Source: Acidobacteriota bacterium (GTDB lineage: Bacteria; Acidobacteriota; Terriglobia; Terriglobales; Acidobacteriaceae). Taken from it: 55,493 bases of DNA. Under the pieces are notes generated by a model. That model worked only from the letters and a program-made list of their open reading frames with translations. It was not told the origin of the DNA and ran no database searches. The translations under genes were made by a program, and so were the position numbers. Location: contig JABDHA010000014.1 of assembly GCA_013285705.1 (NCBI GenBank), positions 941-56,433 of the forward strand. The letters are read 5' to 3'. Below, one piece after another: positions 8,642-17,205 of this stretch; position 1 is the stretch's first letter, and every line of letters starts with the position of its first letter.

Positions 8642-10732
8642 TTGGAAAAAATCGCTGGCGCGTTGCTCTGTCTCTGCACATCATTGACTGCCGTTCGTGC
8701 GCAGGAGTCGAAACCTCTTATCACTTTGGATGAATTTATGAATGCGACCGAGGTGCGGGCGGCAAGGGTGGCGCCCGATGGCCAGGCAGCGGTGATCTGG
8801 ACGAACTCGCCGGACTGGGCGCATGACCGTTTCCGCGACGATTTATGGTTGTGGCTGCAGAAGACAGGATCGACTGTGCAGCTTACGCAGTCAGGTTATG
8901 ATTCGTCACCAGCGTGGTCGCCGGATGGGAAGTATATTGCGTTCATTTCATCGCGTTCACTGGCGGATGAAGAGACAAGCGCCAAAGAGGATGATGACAA
9001 GGACAGCACCGAACGTGTCTGGCTGATTTCGGTTGCGGGCGGCGAGGCGCTTCCTTTGTATACAGAGAAACTGGATGCGCATACGTTCGCGTGGTCGGCT
9101 GATGGGACGAAGATTTTCTTTTCTGTGGAGCAGCCGCTGACGAAAGCGCAGGAGGATGCGCGCAAGGAAGAATGGAAAGATGTGATTCGCTGGCGCGAGC
9201 AGGAGCGCGGCGATGTGTTGCTGGCGATTCCGGTACAGGCTGCGATCGCTGAAATGCAGAAGACTCCGGGGCCGAAGACGTCTGCGAAGAAGGAAGATGA
9301 GGAGTCGCCGCTGCCGAAGCTGGCACAAGTGGTTACGAAGAATGACCGCGAAATATCCGAGATTGCGGTTGCGCCGCAGCAGATTGCATTCGAAACCGAA
9401 ACGGTGTCGCATCGCATGGAAGGCCCGGTAGCGAGCGAGATTTATTTAGTAAACACGACAGGCGGCGATGCGAAGCAACTGACGCACAATGAGGCTGTCG
9501 AGAGCGGTTTGCGGTGGGGCCCGGATGGGAAGCGGCTTTACTTCAATGTGCGCGCGGCTGCGGGCTCGCTCGAAGGCAAGTATCAGGATGTGCAGGGGCG
9601 TTTGTATGAGATCGATCCTGTGAACGGTAAAGTGGATCGGCTGGGTGCGGACTTCAAGGGATCATTCGAAGACTATACGGTTGTCGAGGACGGAAGTCTA
9701 ATTGCCGCCGGGCTGACGGGAACACAGCAGCAGCTTTACAAAATTGATGGAAGCAAAGCAGAAGAACTGAAGGGCACGGCTGGGTCCTACACTGGCGTGG
9801 ATGCGGCCAAGCAGTCGCATACGTTCATCGCGTTGCACTCGACGATCAATGATCCGACGCAGGTGTTTATTGCCGATGAGCCAAGCCATCTGGAGCAAGC
9901 CAAGGTGGCGACCAACTTCAACACGCTCTTTCATGAACGGGCTCAGCCGGAGTGGGCGATGTATCAGTGGAAAGCGGACGACGGCACCGAGGTGGAAGGT
10001 GTGCTGATCTATCCGCCGGGGAAGAAAGGTGCGAAGCATCTGCGCATGCTGACACTGATTCATGGTGGACCGGCGGATGCGGATGGCGATCGCTTTGGAG
10101 CGGACTGGTATGACTGGGCGACTCTGGCGGCTGCGAATGGCTGGCTGGTCTTTCGTCCGAATTATCGCGGATCGAGCGGCTATGGCGACCAGTTCATGCT
10201 GCAAATAGAGCCGCATCTGGTTTCGGTTCCGGGCAAAGACATTCTGGCTGGTGTCGATGCGTTGGTGAAGGATGGCATTGCCGATCCGGATCATTTGACC
10301 ATTGGCGGATATAGCTACGGCGGTTACATGACTAACTGGTTGATTACGCAGACCACGCGCTTCAAAGCGGCGGTGACGGGTGCAGGCGCAGTGGAACATG
10401 CGGCGAACTGGGGCAACGATGACGAAACCTATGATGATGCCTGGTATTTGAGTGGCACGCCGTGGGAGAAGCCGGAGCTGTACCAATCGGAGGCGGCGCT
10501 GTTTCAATTCAACAAGGTGAAAACACCGACGCATCTTGTGGGCGGCAATGCCGATGTACGCGTCAGCTTTCTGGAAGATGTGTTGATGGAGCGCGCGTTT
10601 CAACAGATCAATGTTCCGCATAGTTTTCTGGCATTTCCGGGTGAAGGGCATGGATTGGATAAGAATCCGTGGCACGGCTATATCAAGGTGCGCGAAGAAT
10701 TGAAATGGCTGGATAAGTATGTCAACCAGTAG
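8642..10732 (+). CDS. S9 family prolyl oligopeptidase / acylaminoacyl-peptidase
   Basis: An exported serine peptidase of 696 residues. It starts with TTG, supported by AAGGTGGAG six bases upstream and by the signal peptide that follows (ending near RAQESK). Residues about 25-420 are a seven-bladed beta-propeller with WD40-like PD40 repeats (AWSPDGKYIAF, RWGPDGKRLYF). The C-terminal alpha/beta-hydrolase carries Ser558 in GGYSYGGYM, Asp638 in GNADVRV and His670 in GEGHGLD. An Asp/Glu/Lys-rich insertion lies near residues 100-120. It trims short peptides in the periplasm. Its 3' end overlaps the nucleoside hydrolase by 14 bases, implying one transcript. Confidence 0.92.
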   Translation: MEKIAGALLCLCTSLTAVRAQESKPLITLDEFMNATEVRAARVAPDGQAAVIWTNSPDWAHDRFRDDLWLWLQKTGSTVQLTQSGYDSSPAWSPDGKYIAFISSRSLADEETSAKEDDDKDSTERVWLISVAGGEALPLYTEKLDAHTFAWSADGTKIFFSVEQPLTKAQEDARKEEWKDVIRWREQERGDVLLAIPVQAAIAEMQKTPGPKTSAKKEDEESPLPKLAQVVTKNDREISEIAVAPQQIAFETETVSHRMEGPVASEIYLVNTTGGDAKQLTHNEAVESGLRWGPDGKRLYFNVRAAAGSLEGKYQDVQGRLYEIDPVNGKVDRLGADFKGSFEDYTVVEDGSLIAAGLTGTQQQLYKIDGSKAEELKGTAGSYTGVDAAKQSHTFIALHSTINDPTQVFIADEPSHLEQAKVATNFNTLFHERAQPEWAMYQWKADDGTEVEGVLIYPPGKKGAKHLRMLTLIHGGPADADGDRFGADWYDWATLAAANGWLVFRPNYRGSSGYGDQFMLQIEPHLVSVPGKDILAGVDALVKDGIADPDHLTIGGYSYGGYMTNWLITQTTRFKAAVTGAGAVEHAANWGNDDETYDDAWYLSGTPWEKPELYQSEAALFQFNKVKTPTHLVGGNADVRVSFLEDVLMERAFQQINVPHSFLAFPGEGHGLDKNPWHGYIKVREELKWLDKYVNQ

Positions 10733-11717
10733 ACCTTTGAAGCGGTTGCCGGCTTTGGTCGCAGCGTGGCTGTTTGGCGTTGGATGCTTTGTCGCTTTCG
10801 CGCAGTCCCCCATGCAACAGAAGGTCATCATCGATACCGACATCGGAGACGATATCGATGATGCCTTTGCGGTGGGGCTGGCGTTGTCGAGTTCTGAACT
10901 GAAGGTTCTTGGCATTACGTCGGCGTGGGGAGATACGGAGCTACGCAGCCGCCTGCTGGATCGTCTGTTGTGCGAGACGGGGCGAAGCGATATTCCTGTC
11001 AGCACAGGGATAAAAACGGCGGGCAAGGCTGCGTTTTCACAGGCGGTCTGGGCGAAAGCGGGCGAACTGCATACGCACGGCGATGCGGTCGATTTTCTAC
11101 TCGACCAGATTCGAAAAAATCCCCGAGACATTACGCTGATTGCAATTGCTCCGCTTACTAACATTGGTGCGGCAATTGATCGTGATCCTGAGACTTTCAA
11201 AAAGCTGAAGCGTGTTGTGCTGATGGGAGGTTCGGTCTGGCGTGGATATGACGAGTTTGGAATGGCCGCTGCGCGTGCGCCGGAGCCGGAATATAACATC
11301 GCCTCGGATCCTGCGGCTGCGCGGAAGTTGCTGAAGTCGGGCGTGCCGGTCTATATGATGCCGCTCGATTCGACACAGTTGAAGCTGGATGAGGTGAAGC
11401 GGGCGATGTTGAGTACGCTGAGCACTCCGCTCACGGACTCTTTGCAGGTGCTCACTGCAGAGTGGCAGTTGACGACGCATCAGACCACGCCGACGATGTT
11501 TGATGTGGTTGCTGTGGCGTATGCGTTGAATCCGGAATTGTGTCCCGCGACGCCTCTACACATAGAGGTCGATAGCTCAGGGCTCACGCGCGAAGGACCC
11601 GGCACTGCAAACGTACAGGTTTGTCTCAATTCTGATTCTGATCGCTTTTTTCAGTTTCTGATGCCACGGCTGCTTGATCAGAAGATGCATGGCAATGCGT
11701 CTTGTGTCGGGCCGTAG
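10719..11717 (+). CDS. Secreted inosine/uridine-preferring nucleoside hydrolase
   Basis: A 332-residue enzyme that hydrolyses the N-glycosidic bond of nucleosides to ribose and base. After a signal peptide (residues 1-29, ending AFAQ) comes the calcium-binding signature DTDIGDDIDDA (residues 39-49) that defines the IunH family. Further conserved stretches are ITLIAIAPLTNIGAA, VVLMGGS and the C-terminal 'FDVVAVAYALNP' segment with the ligand Asp. Export is unusual compared with cytosolic E. coli enzymes but common in scavenging bacteria. The 14-base overlap with the S9 peptidase, rather than the usual 4, suggests coupled translation. No ribosome site better than GGAT is seen. Confidence 0.9.
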   Translation: MSTSRPLKRLPALVAAWLFGVGCFVAFAQSPMQQKVIIDTDIGDDIDDAFAVGLALSSSELKVLGITSAWGDTELRSRLLDRLLCETGRSDIPVSTGIKTAGKAAFSQAVWAKAGELHTHGDAVDFLLDQIRKNPRDITLIAIAPLTNIGAAIDRDPETFKKLKRVVLMGGSVWRGYDEFGMAAARAPEPEYNIASDPAAARKLLKSGVPVYMMPLDSTQLKLDEVKRAMLSTLSTPLTDSLQVLTAEWQLTTHQTTPTMFDVVAVAYALNPELCPATPLHIEVDSSGLTREGPGTANVQVCLNSDSDRFFQFLMPRLLDQKMHGNASCVGP

Positions 11718-11732
11718 GTTGTGGTCTCCCAC

Positions 11733-11755
11733 CCTGTCGCAAGCTGCGCGACAGG
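11733..11755. repeat. Intergenic hairpin repeat (CCTGTCGC/GCGACAGG)
   Basis: A perfect 8-bp inverted repeat, arms 11733-11740 and 11748-11755, embedded in a CCCACC...GGGGCACCC context. I recall similar 'GGGGCACCC' blocks as dispersed elements of acidobacterial genomes, but only one copy lies here. It may double as terminator for the nucleoside hydrolase, though no U-run follows. Confidence 0.5.
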
Positions 11756-11831
11756 GGATGGGGCACCCAGGCTCGTGGCAGATTCAGATAGGGCTTTTGT
11801 GGCAGAAAGCTGCCTGCGATTGCGGCTTATC

Positions 11832-11869
11832 GTCATCCCATGGATTCTTCGCTACGCTCAGAATGACAG
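11832..11869. repeat. Dispersed intergenic repeat, copy 1
   Basis: GTCATCCC followed by CTTCGCTACGCTCAGAATGAC, with GTCAT at one end and ATGAC at the other so it can fold. The core recurs at 27991-28013 (CTTCGCTGCGTTCAGGATGAC, two to three changes) and, broken, at 22826-22874. All copies are intergenic. Confidence 0.65.
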
Positions 11870-11912
11870 CTCATTTTTTATATAGCCTCTTCTGCCTGAT
11901 GCGGAGCTGAAA

Positions 11913-13937
11913 TTATTGTGGGGTTACATCGAAGGTGAGCACTTCAAAGGGTGCGAGCTGAAATTCGTGCGGCGTGTGTGCGCGAAGCTCGATGGATGGC
12001 TTCCCGGCATCGTCTTTCCACGGGCTCTTTGCGGAATACTTTTGCGGTGCGCCTGGTGGCAGTTCAAAGGCATTCTGAATATCGACATCCATGGTCTGCG
12101 GATGGTCGCTGGGGTTGCGCAGCACGAGAATCGCTTTCTTTGGAGTCCATGAGGCCCAGCCGTAGACCTCCAGCCACTCAGGGTCGCCTCCGATCCAGTG
12201 CGTGTCTTTCAACACTTCTGCATTCGAGCGCGACCAGTTTGCTGCTTCCGCAAGATCGTCCCAATTTGCGGCGCTGAGCAGGGACGGTGTGATGTACATC
12301 TCCTGTAGCTGCGTGCCGTTGCCGAAATAATCGCGTACTTCGTTGCGGAAATCGTTGCCGGGGTCGTCGTTGAGGTGTTTGCGGCGCTGGGCGTAGATGA
12401 TTCCATGCAACATGAGCGAGTTTACCGGGAAGAGCGGGCCGCGCTTGACTACATCTTCATACGTGTTGGCGTCACGATAGGTGATCCAGCGCTCACGGTA
12501 CGAGCCCACGCCGGTAAAGTCGTCGTCTTCGCCGCCGCGCCAGATGGAATCGGCATAAAGCAGCCAGAATGGCGACGGATAGGTGCCGGTGGTGAGATTG
12601 ATGTAGATGTCTGGCTTGACTTCGCGCAGCTCGCCGATGAGATGAATGGCGGCAGAGAAGTCGCTATCGAAGCTGCTGCCGGGGAAGACGCTGTCGGCAT
12701 TTCCGGTTCCGTCAAATTTGAACTGGTTGACGCCGTATTTGCGGATCATCTCAAAACATACGTCGCGAAACCGCGCGTAATATTTCGGTCCAGAGAGCGC
12801 GAAGCCGTTGTCGACAATTTCAAAGCCCGCTGCTTTCCCGAACTGAATCCGTTCTTTCTTCGGGCCATCGTATCCGCCCCACGGAGACATCCAGATGCCA
12901 GGTCCCGCGCCGCATTTGTTGGCGGCATCGCGCACCGGAGTAAAGCCATCGGGAAAGCCTTTGTTGAAGCTCCAGAGGGAAGAGTGGTCGTCCCATCCGT
13001 CATCGAACATGAAGGAATTGAGGGTGACGCCGCGCTTTTCGTGCAGTTCGTGCCCGAAGGCGTTGATGCGATCGACTGCGCCTGCCGCGTCATACGAGTC
13101 GAAGTAGCCGAGATCGTACCAGGAGTTGTAGTGCAGAAATGTGCGATAGGGATGAGCCCGCTCACGCTCGATATAAGCCAGAAAATCGCGGCGCAACTGG
13201 CCTGTCTGTGTAACTCCAATCACAGAAGAGTAGGTGACCGACTGTCCGGCCTTGAGCGGCAGCTCGCGATCGATCGTAGCGGTAGCCCGGTCATTGAGGA
13301 CTTTGCTGTCGGAGAGAGGATGCTCGAATCCGAGAAAGATATCGCCGGCTACGATGGGTGAGCCTTCTACCGAACCCATGACGTGCGCGCTGGGTAATTG
13401 CAGGTCAATCAGTTCCACACGGCTGATGGGCACATCGTGTTGCCCTGCGGTCGCCGTGACAAACTGGCGCACGTAATGAGATCCATCGCGAAGGACGACA
13501 GACCAGGTGACATGCAAATTACCGTCGCTGCTCGTGAGTGGCAGATCGAACTGCTCGCCAGCCAGGCGATCAGAATAGCGGGATGCATCGGGCTTGGGAT
13601 CGAGAGCGCGCATTTGCGACGCGCCGTCCGCCTGCAGATTGTCCACGCGATAGATGGTTCCGTCTTTCAGGAGCAGAGCGAAAGGATTGGATAGATGCAG
13701 CGTCGTCTTGTGCAGCTTATCTGTAACTGCGACGTTGGCTAATTTGTTCCCGTCGAGAGTCCAGTCGGCTTCAATGGTCCGGTTCGAGAGGGTATAGCTG
13801 TTGCCATGATTGGTAGCGATTGCTTTGCCAGGGTCTTGTGCTTTTGCACTGGAGGAAAGCAGCAGGAAAGAAAACGTAAGCAGTACTCCATGTACGCGCA
13901 GAAAACGTAGCTGGCGAGCGATCCTCATGGCTTTCAT
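11913..13937 (-). CDS. Secreted alpha-galactosidase-like glycoside hydrolase (clan GH-D)
   Basis: A 674-residue exported glycosidase. The signal peptide covers residues 1-34 (LTFSFLLLSSSAKAQ). Residues about 40-270 form a beta-sandwich, and the TIM barrel follows with LHYNSWYDLGYFDSYD, SFMFDDGWDD, FPDGFTPVRDAA and GPGIWMSPWGG, the order seen in GH27/GH36 enzymes. The probable nucleophile is Asp409 in QFKFDGTG; an acidic WRGGEDDD further on is a candidate for the acid/base. A small beta domain closes the chain. It is translationally coupled (ATGA overlap 13934-13937) to the AgaS-like isomerase upstream, which argues for release of galactose or N-acetylgalactosamine. Exact GH family is not certain. 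Confidence 0.8.
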   Translation of the reverse strand: MKAMRIARQLRFLRVHGVLLTFSFLLLSSSAKAQDPGKAIATNHGNSYTLSNRTIEADWTLDGNKLANVAVTDKLHKTTLHLSNPFALLLKDGTIYRVDNLQADGASQMRALDPKPDASRYSDRLAGEQFDLPLTSSDGNLHVTWSVVLRDGSHYVRQFVTATAGQHDVPISRVELIDLQLPSAHVMGSVEGSPIVAGDIFLGFEHPLSDSKVLNDRATATIDRELPLKAGQSVTYSSVIGVTQTGQLRRDFLAYIERERAHPYRTFLHYNSWYDLGYFDSYDAAGAVDRINAFGHELHEKRGVTLNSFMFDDGWDDHSSLWSFNKGFPDGFTPVRDAANKCGAGPGIWMSPWGGYDGPKKERIQFGKAAGFEIVDNGFALSGPKYYARFRDVCFEMIRKYGVNQFKFDGTGNADSVFPGSSFDSDFSAAIHLIGELREVKPDIYINLTTGTYPSPFWLLYADSIWRGGEDDDFTGVGSYRERWITYRDANTYEDVVKRGPLFPVNSLMLHGIIYAQRRKHLNDDPGNDFRNEVRDYFGNGTQLQEMYITPSLLSAANWDDLAEAANWSRSNAEVLKDTHWIGGDPEWLEVYGWASWTPKKAILVLRNPSDHPQTMDVDIQNAFELPPGAPQKYSAKSPWKDDAGKPSIELRAHTPHEFQLAPFEVLTFDVTPQ

Positions 13938-15136
13938 CTATTTTTGTTGACCTCGGCCGGCGAGTAGATTTTTACGTGGGATACCACACGGCTGATGGCT
14001 CCTTCGCTGGGCGTATCCGGAGTGATGCCGTTTTCGATTGCGAGAAACAGGGCGAGGAGCTGCCCTGCGATCACATCGACAGCCGGACGGCATGTGTCGG
14101 GGAAGTCCAGAGGCGCGTCGAGCACGAGCACATTGCTGGTCAATCTGCGGATGCGGTCTGTCAGGCGTGGAGCGACCACGAGGATATCTCCGCTCAGGTC
14201 CTTCTGGCGGATTTCCTCGAGCAGGTCGAGCTCGTATAGCAGGCGGTAGTCATCCCCTGATAGATAGGTAACCACCAGTGTTTCTTTATTCAGAAAAGAC
14301 ATGGGACCATGCCGCAGTCCAAGCGGTGACTCCGCGATTGTGGCCACTTTCCCAGCGTTCAGTTCCAGAACCTTGAGTGCGCATTCTTGCGCCACGGCCT
14401 GAAGTGCGCCCGCGCCAAGGAAGCAGACGCGTGAGATTTCCTTTTTCGCTAAAAACGCTGCGGTACTGGCAGCTTCAGGCAGGAGCCGGGTAGCCATCTC
14501 GGCCATCTTCTGTACCAGCTGCTCATAGCGGGCTGGTGCGTGGATATAAGCCAGATATTGCCCGGCTATCACCATATTGGAGAAAGAACTGGTCATGGCC
14601 AGGCCGCGATCATTCACGATATCGTCCAGCTTGATGGTGAAGACTCCGGGAAGTTTGGCCATGGCACTGGATGCGTTGCACGTGATCACGAGATGACGAA
14701 TCTGATCTGGATAGCGGTCGAGCGCCTGCTCAAGGACGGCCACCCCTTCCGAACTTTCGCCGGAACGAGAGAAGGAGATCAGCAGATACTGTTTTCCCGG
14801 CAGAATGAGATCATCCATGTTCGTCAGCAATTCGGTGCTGGGAATGGCTTCGACCTCGCAACCCCACTGCTGATGGAGAAGATGGCTCACGGCGCGTCCA
14901 ATGTAGTCGGACGTTCCGGCCCCTGCCAGAATGACGGCAGGAGGATTCTGGGAGCCGCGTTCCAGACCACAGCTCTTCAGAAAATCCTGAACGGAGCTGC
15001 GCGTGGACGAGAGACGATGGAGTGTGCCACGCCACGTTTCGGGCTGCTGGTGGATTTCGCGCGGTGTATCGCTGAGGCCTCTAGCCTCCTTTTCTTGCTC
15101 GGACAGAGAAAGTAGCACAGAAAGTGGATCCTGCAA
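13934..15136 (-). CDS. SIS-domain sugar-phosphate isomerase/deaminase, AgaS-like
   Basis: A cytosolic protein of 400 residues with two SIS (sugar isomerase) domains. The start is TTG, supported by AAGGAG about 8 bases before it; no ATG lies nearby. Domain 1 has VILAGAGTSDYIG and LLISFSRSGESSEGV, the Ser/Thr loops that hold the phosphate. Domain 2 has VCFLGAGALQAVAQE and a KVATIAESPLGLRHGPMS block, a hallmark of the AgaS/GlmS-like group that works on galactosamine-6-phosphate or tagatose-6-phosphate. It is first in a leftward pair with the GH-D glycosidase and diverges from the DeoR repressor. The precise hexosamine or ketose substrate is inferred from context. Confidence 0.85.
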   Translation of the reverse strand: MQDPLSVLLSLSEQEKEARGLSDTPREIHQQPETWRGTLHRLSSTRSSVQDFLKSCGLERGSQNPPAVILAGAGTSDYIGRAVSHLLHQQWGCEVEAIPSTELLTNMDDLILPGKQYLLISFSRSGESSEGVAVLEQALDRYPDQIRHLVITCNASSAMAKLPGVFTIKLDDIVNDRGLAMTSSFSNMVIAGQYLAYIHAPARYEQLVQKMAEMATRLLPEAASTAAFLAKKEISRVCFLGAGALQAVAQECALKVLELNAGKVATIAESPLGLRHGPMSFLNKETLVVTYLSGDDYRLLYELDLLEEIRQKDLSGDILVVAPRLTDRIRRLTSNVLVLDAPLDFPDTCRPAVDVIAGQLLALFLAIENGITPDTPSEGAISRVVSHVKIYSPAEVNKNR

Positions 15137-15326
15137 GTTGGAGCTCCTTTGTCTTTTCGGACTCTGATTCTAGTACACAAAACTTTATAACGCGTAACAA
15201 AAAATAATAAAACGAAATGCGATAAAAGTCTCTTCCGATAGGAATACAAGTAAAATCGGAGCTTCTGGTTCGCATACAATTTAAATTCTTGATAGATTTC
15301 AGCTCATTGCGAAGCAGAGGACCAAA
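15137..15326. promoter_or_regulatory. Divergent promoter/operator region of the sugar regulon
   Basis: A 190-base AT-rich gap between the isomerase and the DeoR-type repressor, much richer in A/T than the flanking genes. It must contain both promoters. Possible repressor contacts are the palindrome ACGCGT at 15190-15195 inside an A/T stretch, AAAACGAAATGCG just right of it, and the pair CCGAT (about 15235) and ATCGG (about 15256). DeoR/GlpR regulators bind A/T-rich repeats of this kind. I cannot pick a definite operator. Confidence 0.45.
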
Positions 15327-16127
15327 GTGGCACGTACATCGACCAAAAAAATAAAGCAGGATCCGATGCTGATCGACGAGAGGCGCCAGCACATTCTCGG
15401 ACTGGTCCAGAACCATGGGCGGGTGCTGGTCCATGAACTGTCGGGAACCCTCGGGATCTCGCAAATCACGATCCGCAAAGACTTAGACCACTTGCAGGCG
15501 AAGGGTCTTATCCACAGGACCCATGGCGGAGCGCTTCCGATTTCAGCAGGAGCATTGTTTGATCCATCCCTGCAGGAGAAGCAGAAACAGCACTCCCATG
15601 AAAAAGAACGGATCGCGGAGGCTGCTGCCAAATTAGTGCAGGAGGGACAATGCGTGATGCTGGACTCGGGCACGACGACAACGGCTGTCGCTCATGCTCT
15701 GCGCCGGTTTACGCAGCTTACTGTGATTACGAACGGGGTTAACATTGCGGCGGATCTGGCAGGTACGGATTTCGATGTGATCCTGACGGGCGGCATGTTG
15801 CGCAAGAATTCCTTCTCGCTGGTAGGTCCGCTGGCTGAAGACGTGCTTGAAGAGATGCATGCCGATTTACTTTTTCTTGGAGTGGATGGATTCGATCTTG
15901 AGATCGGTCTGACGACGCCGAATGTCCTCGAATCACGCGTAAATCGTGCCATGGTAAAGGCTGCCAAGAGGGTCGTCGTGGTCTGCGATTCAACTAAGTT
16001 TCATCGGCGCAGCCTTGCGCGGATTATTCCTCCTGCCAGTGTCGACTGCGTGATTACGGACCGGGGATTGTCAGAGTCAGATGCAGAGACGCTGCGCGGG
16101 CAGGATATTGAGCTGATTCTGGTGTAA
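15327..16127 (+). CDS. DeoR/GlpR family transcriptional repressor (AgaR-like)
   Basis: A 266-residue regulator. The start is GTG with GCAGAGGA seven bases before it. The N-terminal winged helix (about residues 15-70) carries LIDERRQHILGLVQNHG and ISQITIRKDLDHLQAKGLI, the DeoR signature, followed by RTHGGAL. The C-terminal DeoR sensor domain (about 85-250) has MLDSGTTTTAVAHAL, ILTGGMLR and LFLGVDGFD, which binds a sugar phosphate. It stands between the divergent glycosidase/isomerase pair and the kinase/transporter operon and most likely represses both until the sugar phosphate appears. Confidence 0.93.
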   Translation: MARTSTKKIKQDPMLIDERRQHILGLVQNHGRVLVHELSGTLGISQITIRKDLDHLQAKGLIHRTHGGALPISAGALFDPSLQEKQKQHSHEKERIAEAAAKLVQEGQCVMLDSGTTTTAVAHALRRFTQLTVITNGVNIAADLAGTDFDVILTGGMLRKNSFSLVGPLAEDVLEEMHADLLFLGVDGFDLEIGLTTPNVLESRVNRAMVKAAKRVVVVCDSTKFHRRSLARIIPPASVDCVITDRGLSESDAETLRGQDIELILV

Positions 16128-16248
16128 GACTACTGCTAGATCAATGATGCAAGCCGTCATTCTCACATTTCGATTTCAATCTTTTGTTGACTTTTGGTTT
16201 CGTTCTGTGCGGAAATGCATGTACGAGTTTTCCGAACGGCCTTTCTGA

Positions 16249-17205
16249 ATGTTTGACATCACAATCGCAGGCGAAATCAATCTGGACCTGATTCTTTACG
16301 GCCTTCCGCAGAGCATGCCTGTGGAGAGAGAGTTGTTGGCTACCAACTTTCAGATGACGCTGGGAAGTTCTTCCGCCATTCTTGCGCACAACCTGGCCGT
16401 CCTAGGCACAAAGGTAGGATTCATTACGCGCGCGGGCAAGGATGAATTCGGCAAGGTTGCCTTAAACAGGTTAGAGGAAAGCGGGACAGACTTGAGCCGC
16501 GTCGTCTTCGATACATCAGGAAAATCGACGGGCGTAACGGTGCTGCTGCATCACGGCAGGGAGCGGCACATCCTGACGTACCTGGGCACGATGAGCGACA
16601 TGAGCCTTGGGGATTTGGATGTCGCGTATCTCAAGTCTTCAAAACACTTTCATCTGTCTTCGCTCTTTTTGCAGCGGTCTCTTGCGCCTGATGTGCCGAA
16701 GCTTTTCCGCGAATTGAAGCGTGCCGGGCTGACGATTTCGCTCGATACCAATGACGATCCGGAAGATAAATGGGGCGGCGTGCTGGATGAGGTGCTCGAT
16801 CTCATCGACTTATTACTTCCCAACGAATCAGAGATCTGCCGGATTGCTCGGCGAAAGACGCTGGACGAGGCCCTTGAGGTGCTCTCGCGGCGAGTTCCCT
16901 GCATTGCGGTGAAACTCGGCTCGCGCGGTTCGCTGGTGCAGGCGGGCGAGAAAAGATTCGTGGTAGCGCCGGTTACAGTTTCAGCGGTCGATACGATCGG
17001 CGCAGGCGACAGCTTCAATGCCGGATTTCTTTCTGCATGGCTTCGCGGGCTCGCTTTAGAAGACTGTGCTATGGCGGGCAATATCGCCGGGGCGTTATCG
17101 ACGCTGCGTCCGGGCGGCACCGAAGCGTTCCGCGACCGCGAGCTTACCAACAGCTTTCTCACACAGCATCATTTCCCTGGAGCCGTGAAGGCGTACTCGG
17201 AATGA
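16249..17205 (+). CDS. PfkB family carbohydrate kinase
   Basis: A 318-residue ribokinase-fold enzyme that phosphorylates a sugar or sugar phosphate with ATP. Near the N-terminus are GEINLDLIL and a LGSSSAILAHNLAVLG block matching PfkB signature 1. The C-terminal signature 2, DTIGAGDSFNAGFLSAWL (residues about 248-265), holds the catalytic Asp of GAGD. NESEICRI marks the central strand. It lies 121 bases after the repressor and overlaps the symporter by ATGA (17202-17205). In an AgaS context a tagatose-6-phosphate or similar kinase role is likely; the sequence alone does not say which sugar. Confidence 0.92.
   Translation: MFDITIAGEINLDLILYGLPQSMPVERELLATNFQMTLGSSSAILAHNLAVLGTKVGFITRAGKDEFGKVALNRLEESGTDLSRVVFDTSGKSTGVTVLLHHGRERHILTYLGTMSDMSLGDLDVAYLKSSKHFHLSSLFLQRSLAPDVPKLFRELKRAGLTISLDTNDDPEDKWGGVLDEVLDLIDLLLPNESEICRIARRKTLDEALEVLSRRVPCIAVKLGSRGSLVQAGEKRFVVAPVTVSAVDTIGAGDSFNAGFLSAWLRGLALEDCAMAGNIAGALSTLRPGGTEAFRDRELTNSFLTQHHFPGAVKAYSE

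Noticed and set aside
9698..11299. 533-codon leftward frame opposite the S9 and nucleoside hydrolase genes
   Set aside because: Arg/Ser/His-rich shadow frame without domain or ribosome site.
15137..15326. Specific DeoR operator in the divergent promoter region
   Set aside because: Several A/T-rich near-repeats are present but none is clearly duplicated or symmetric enough to name an operator.
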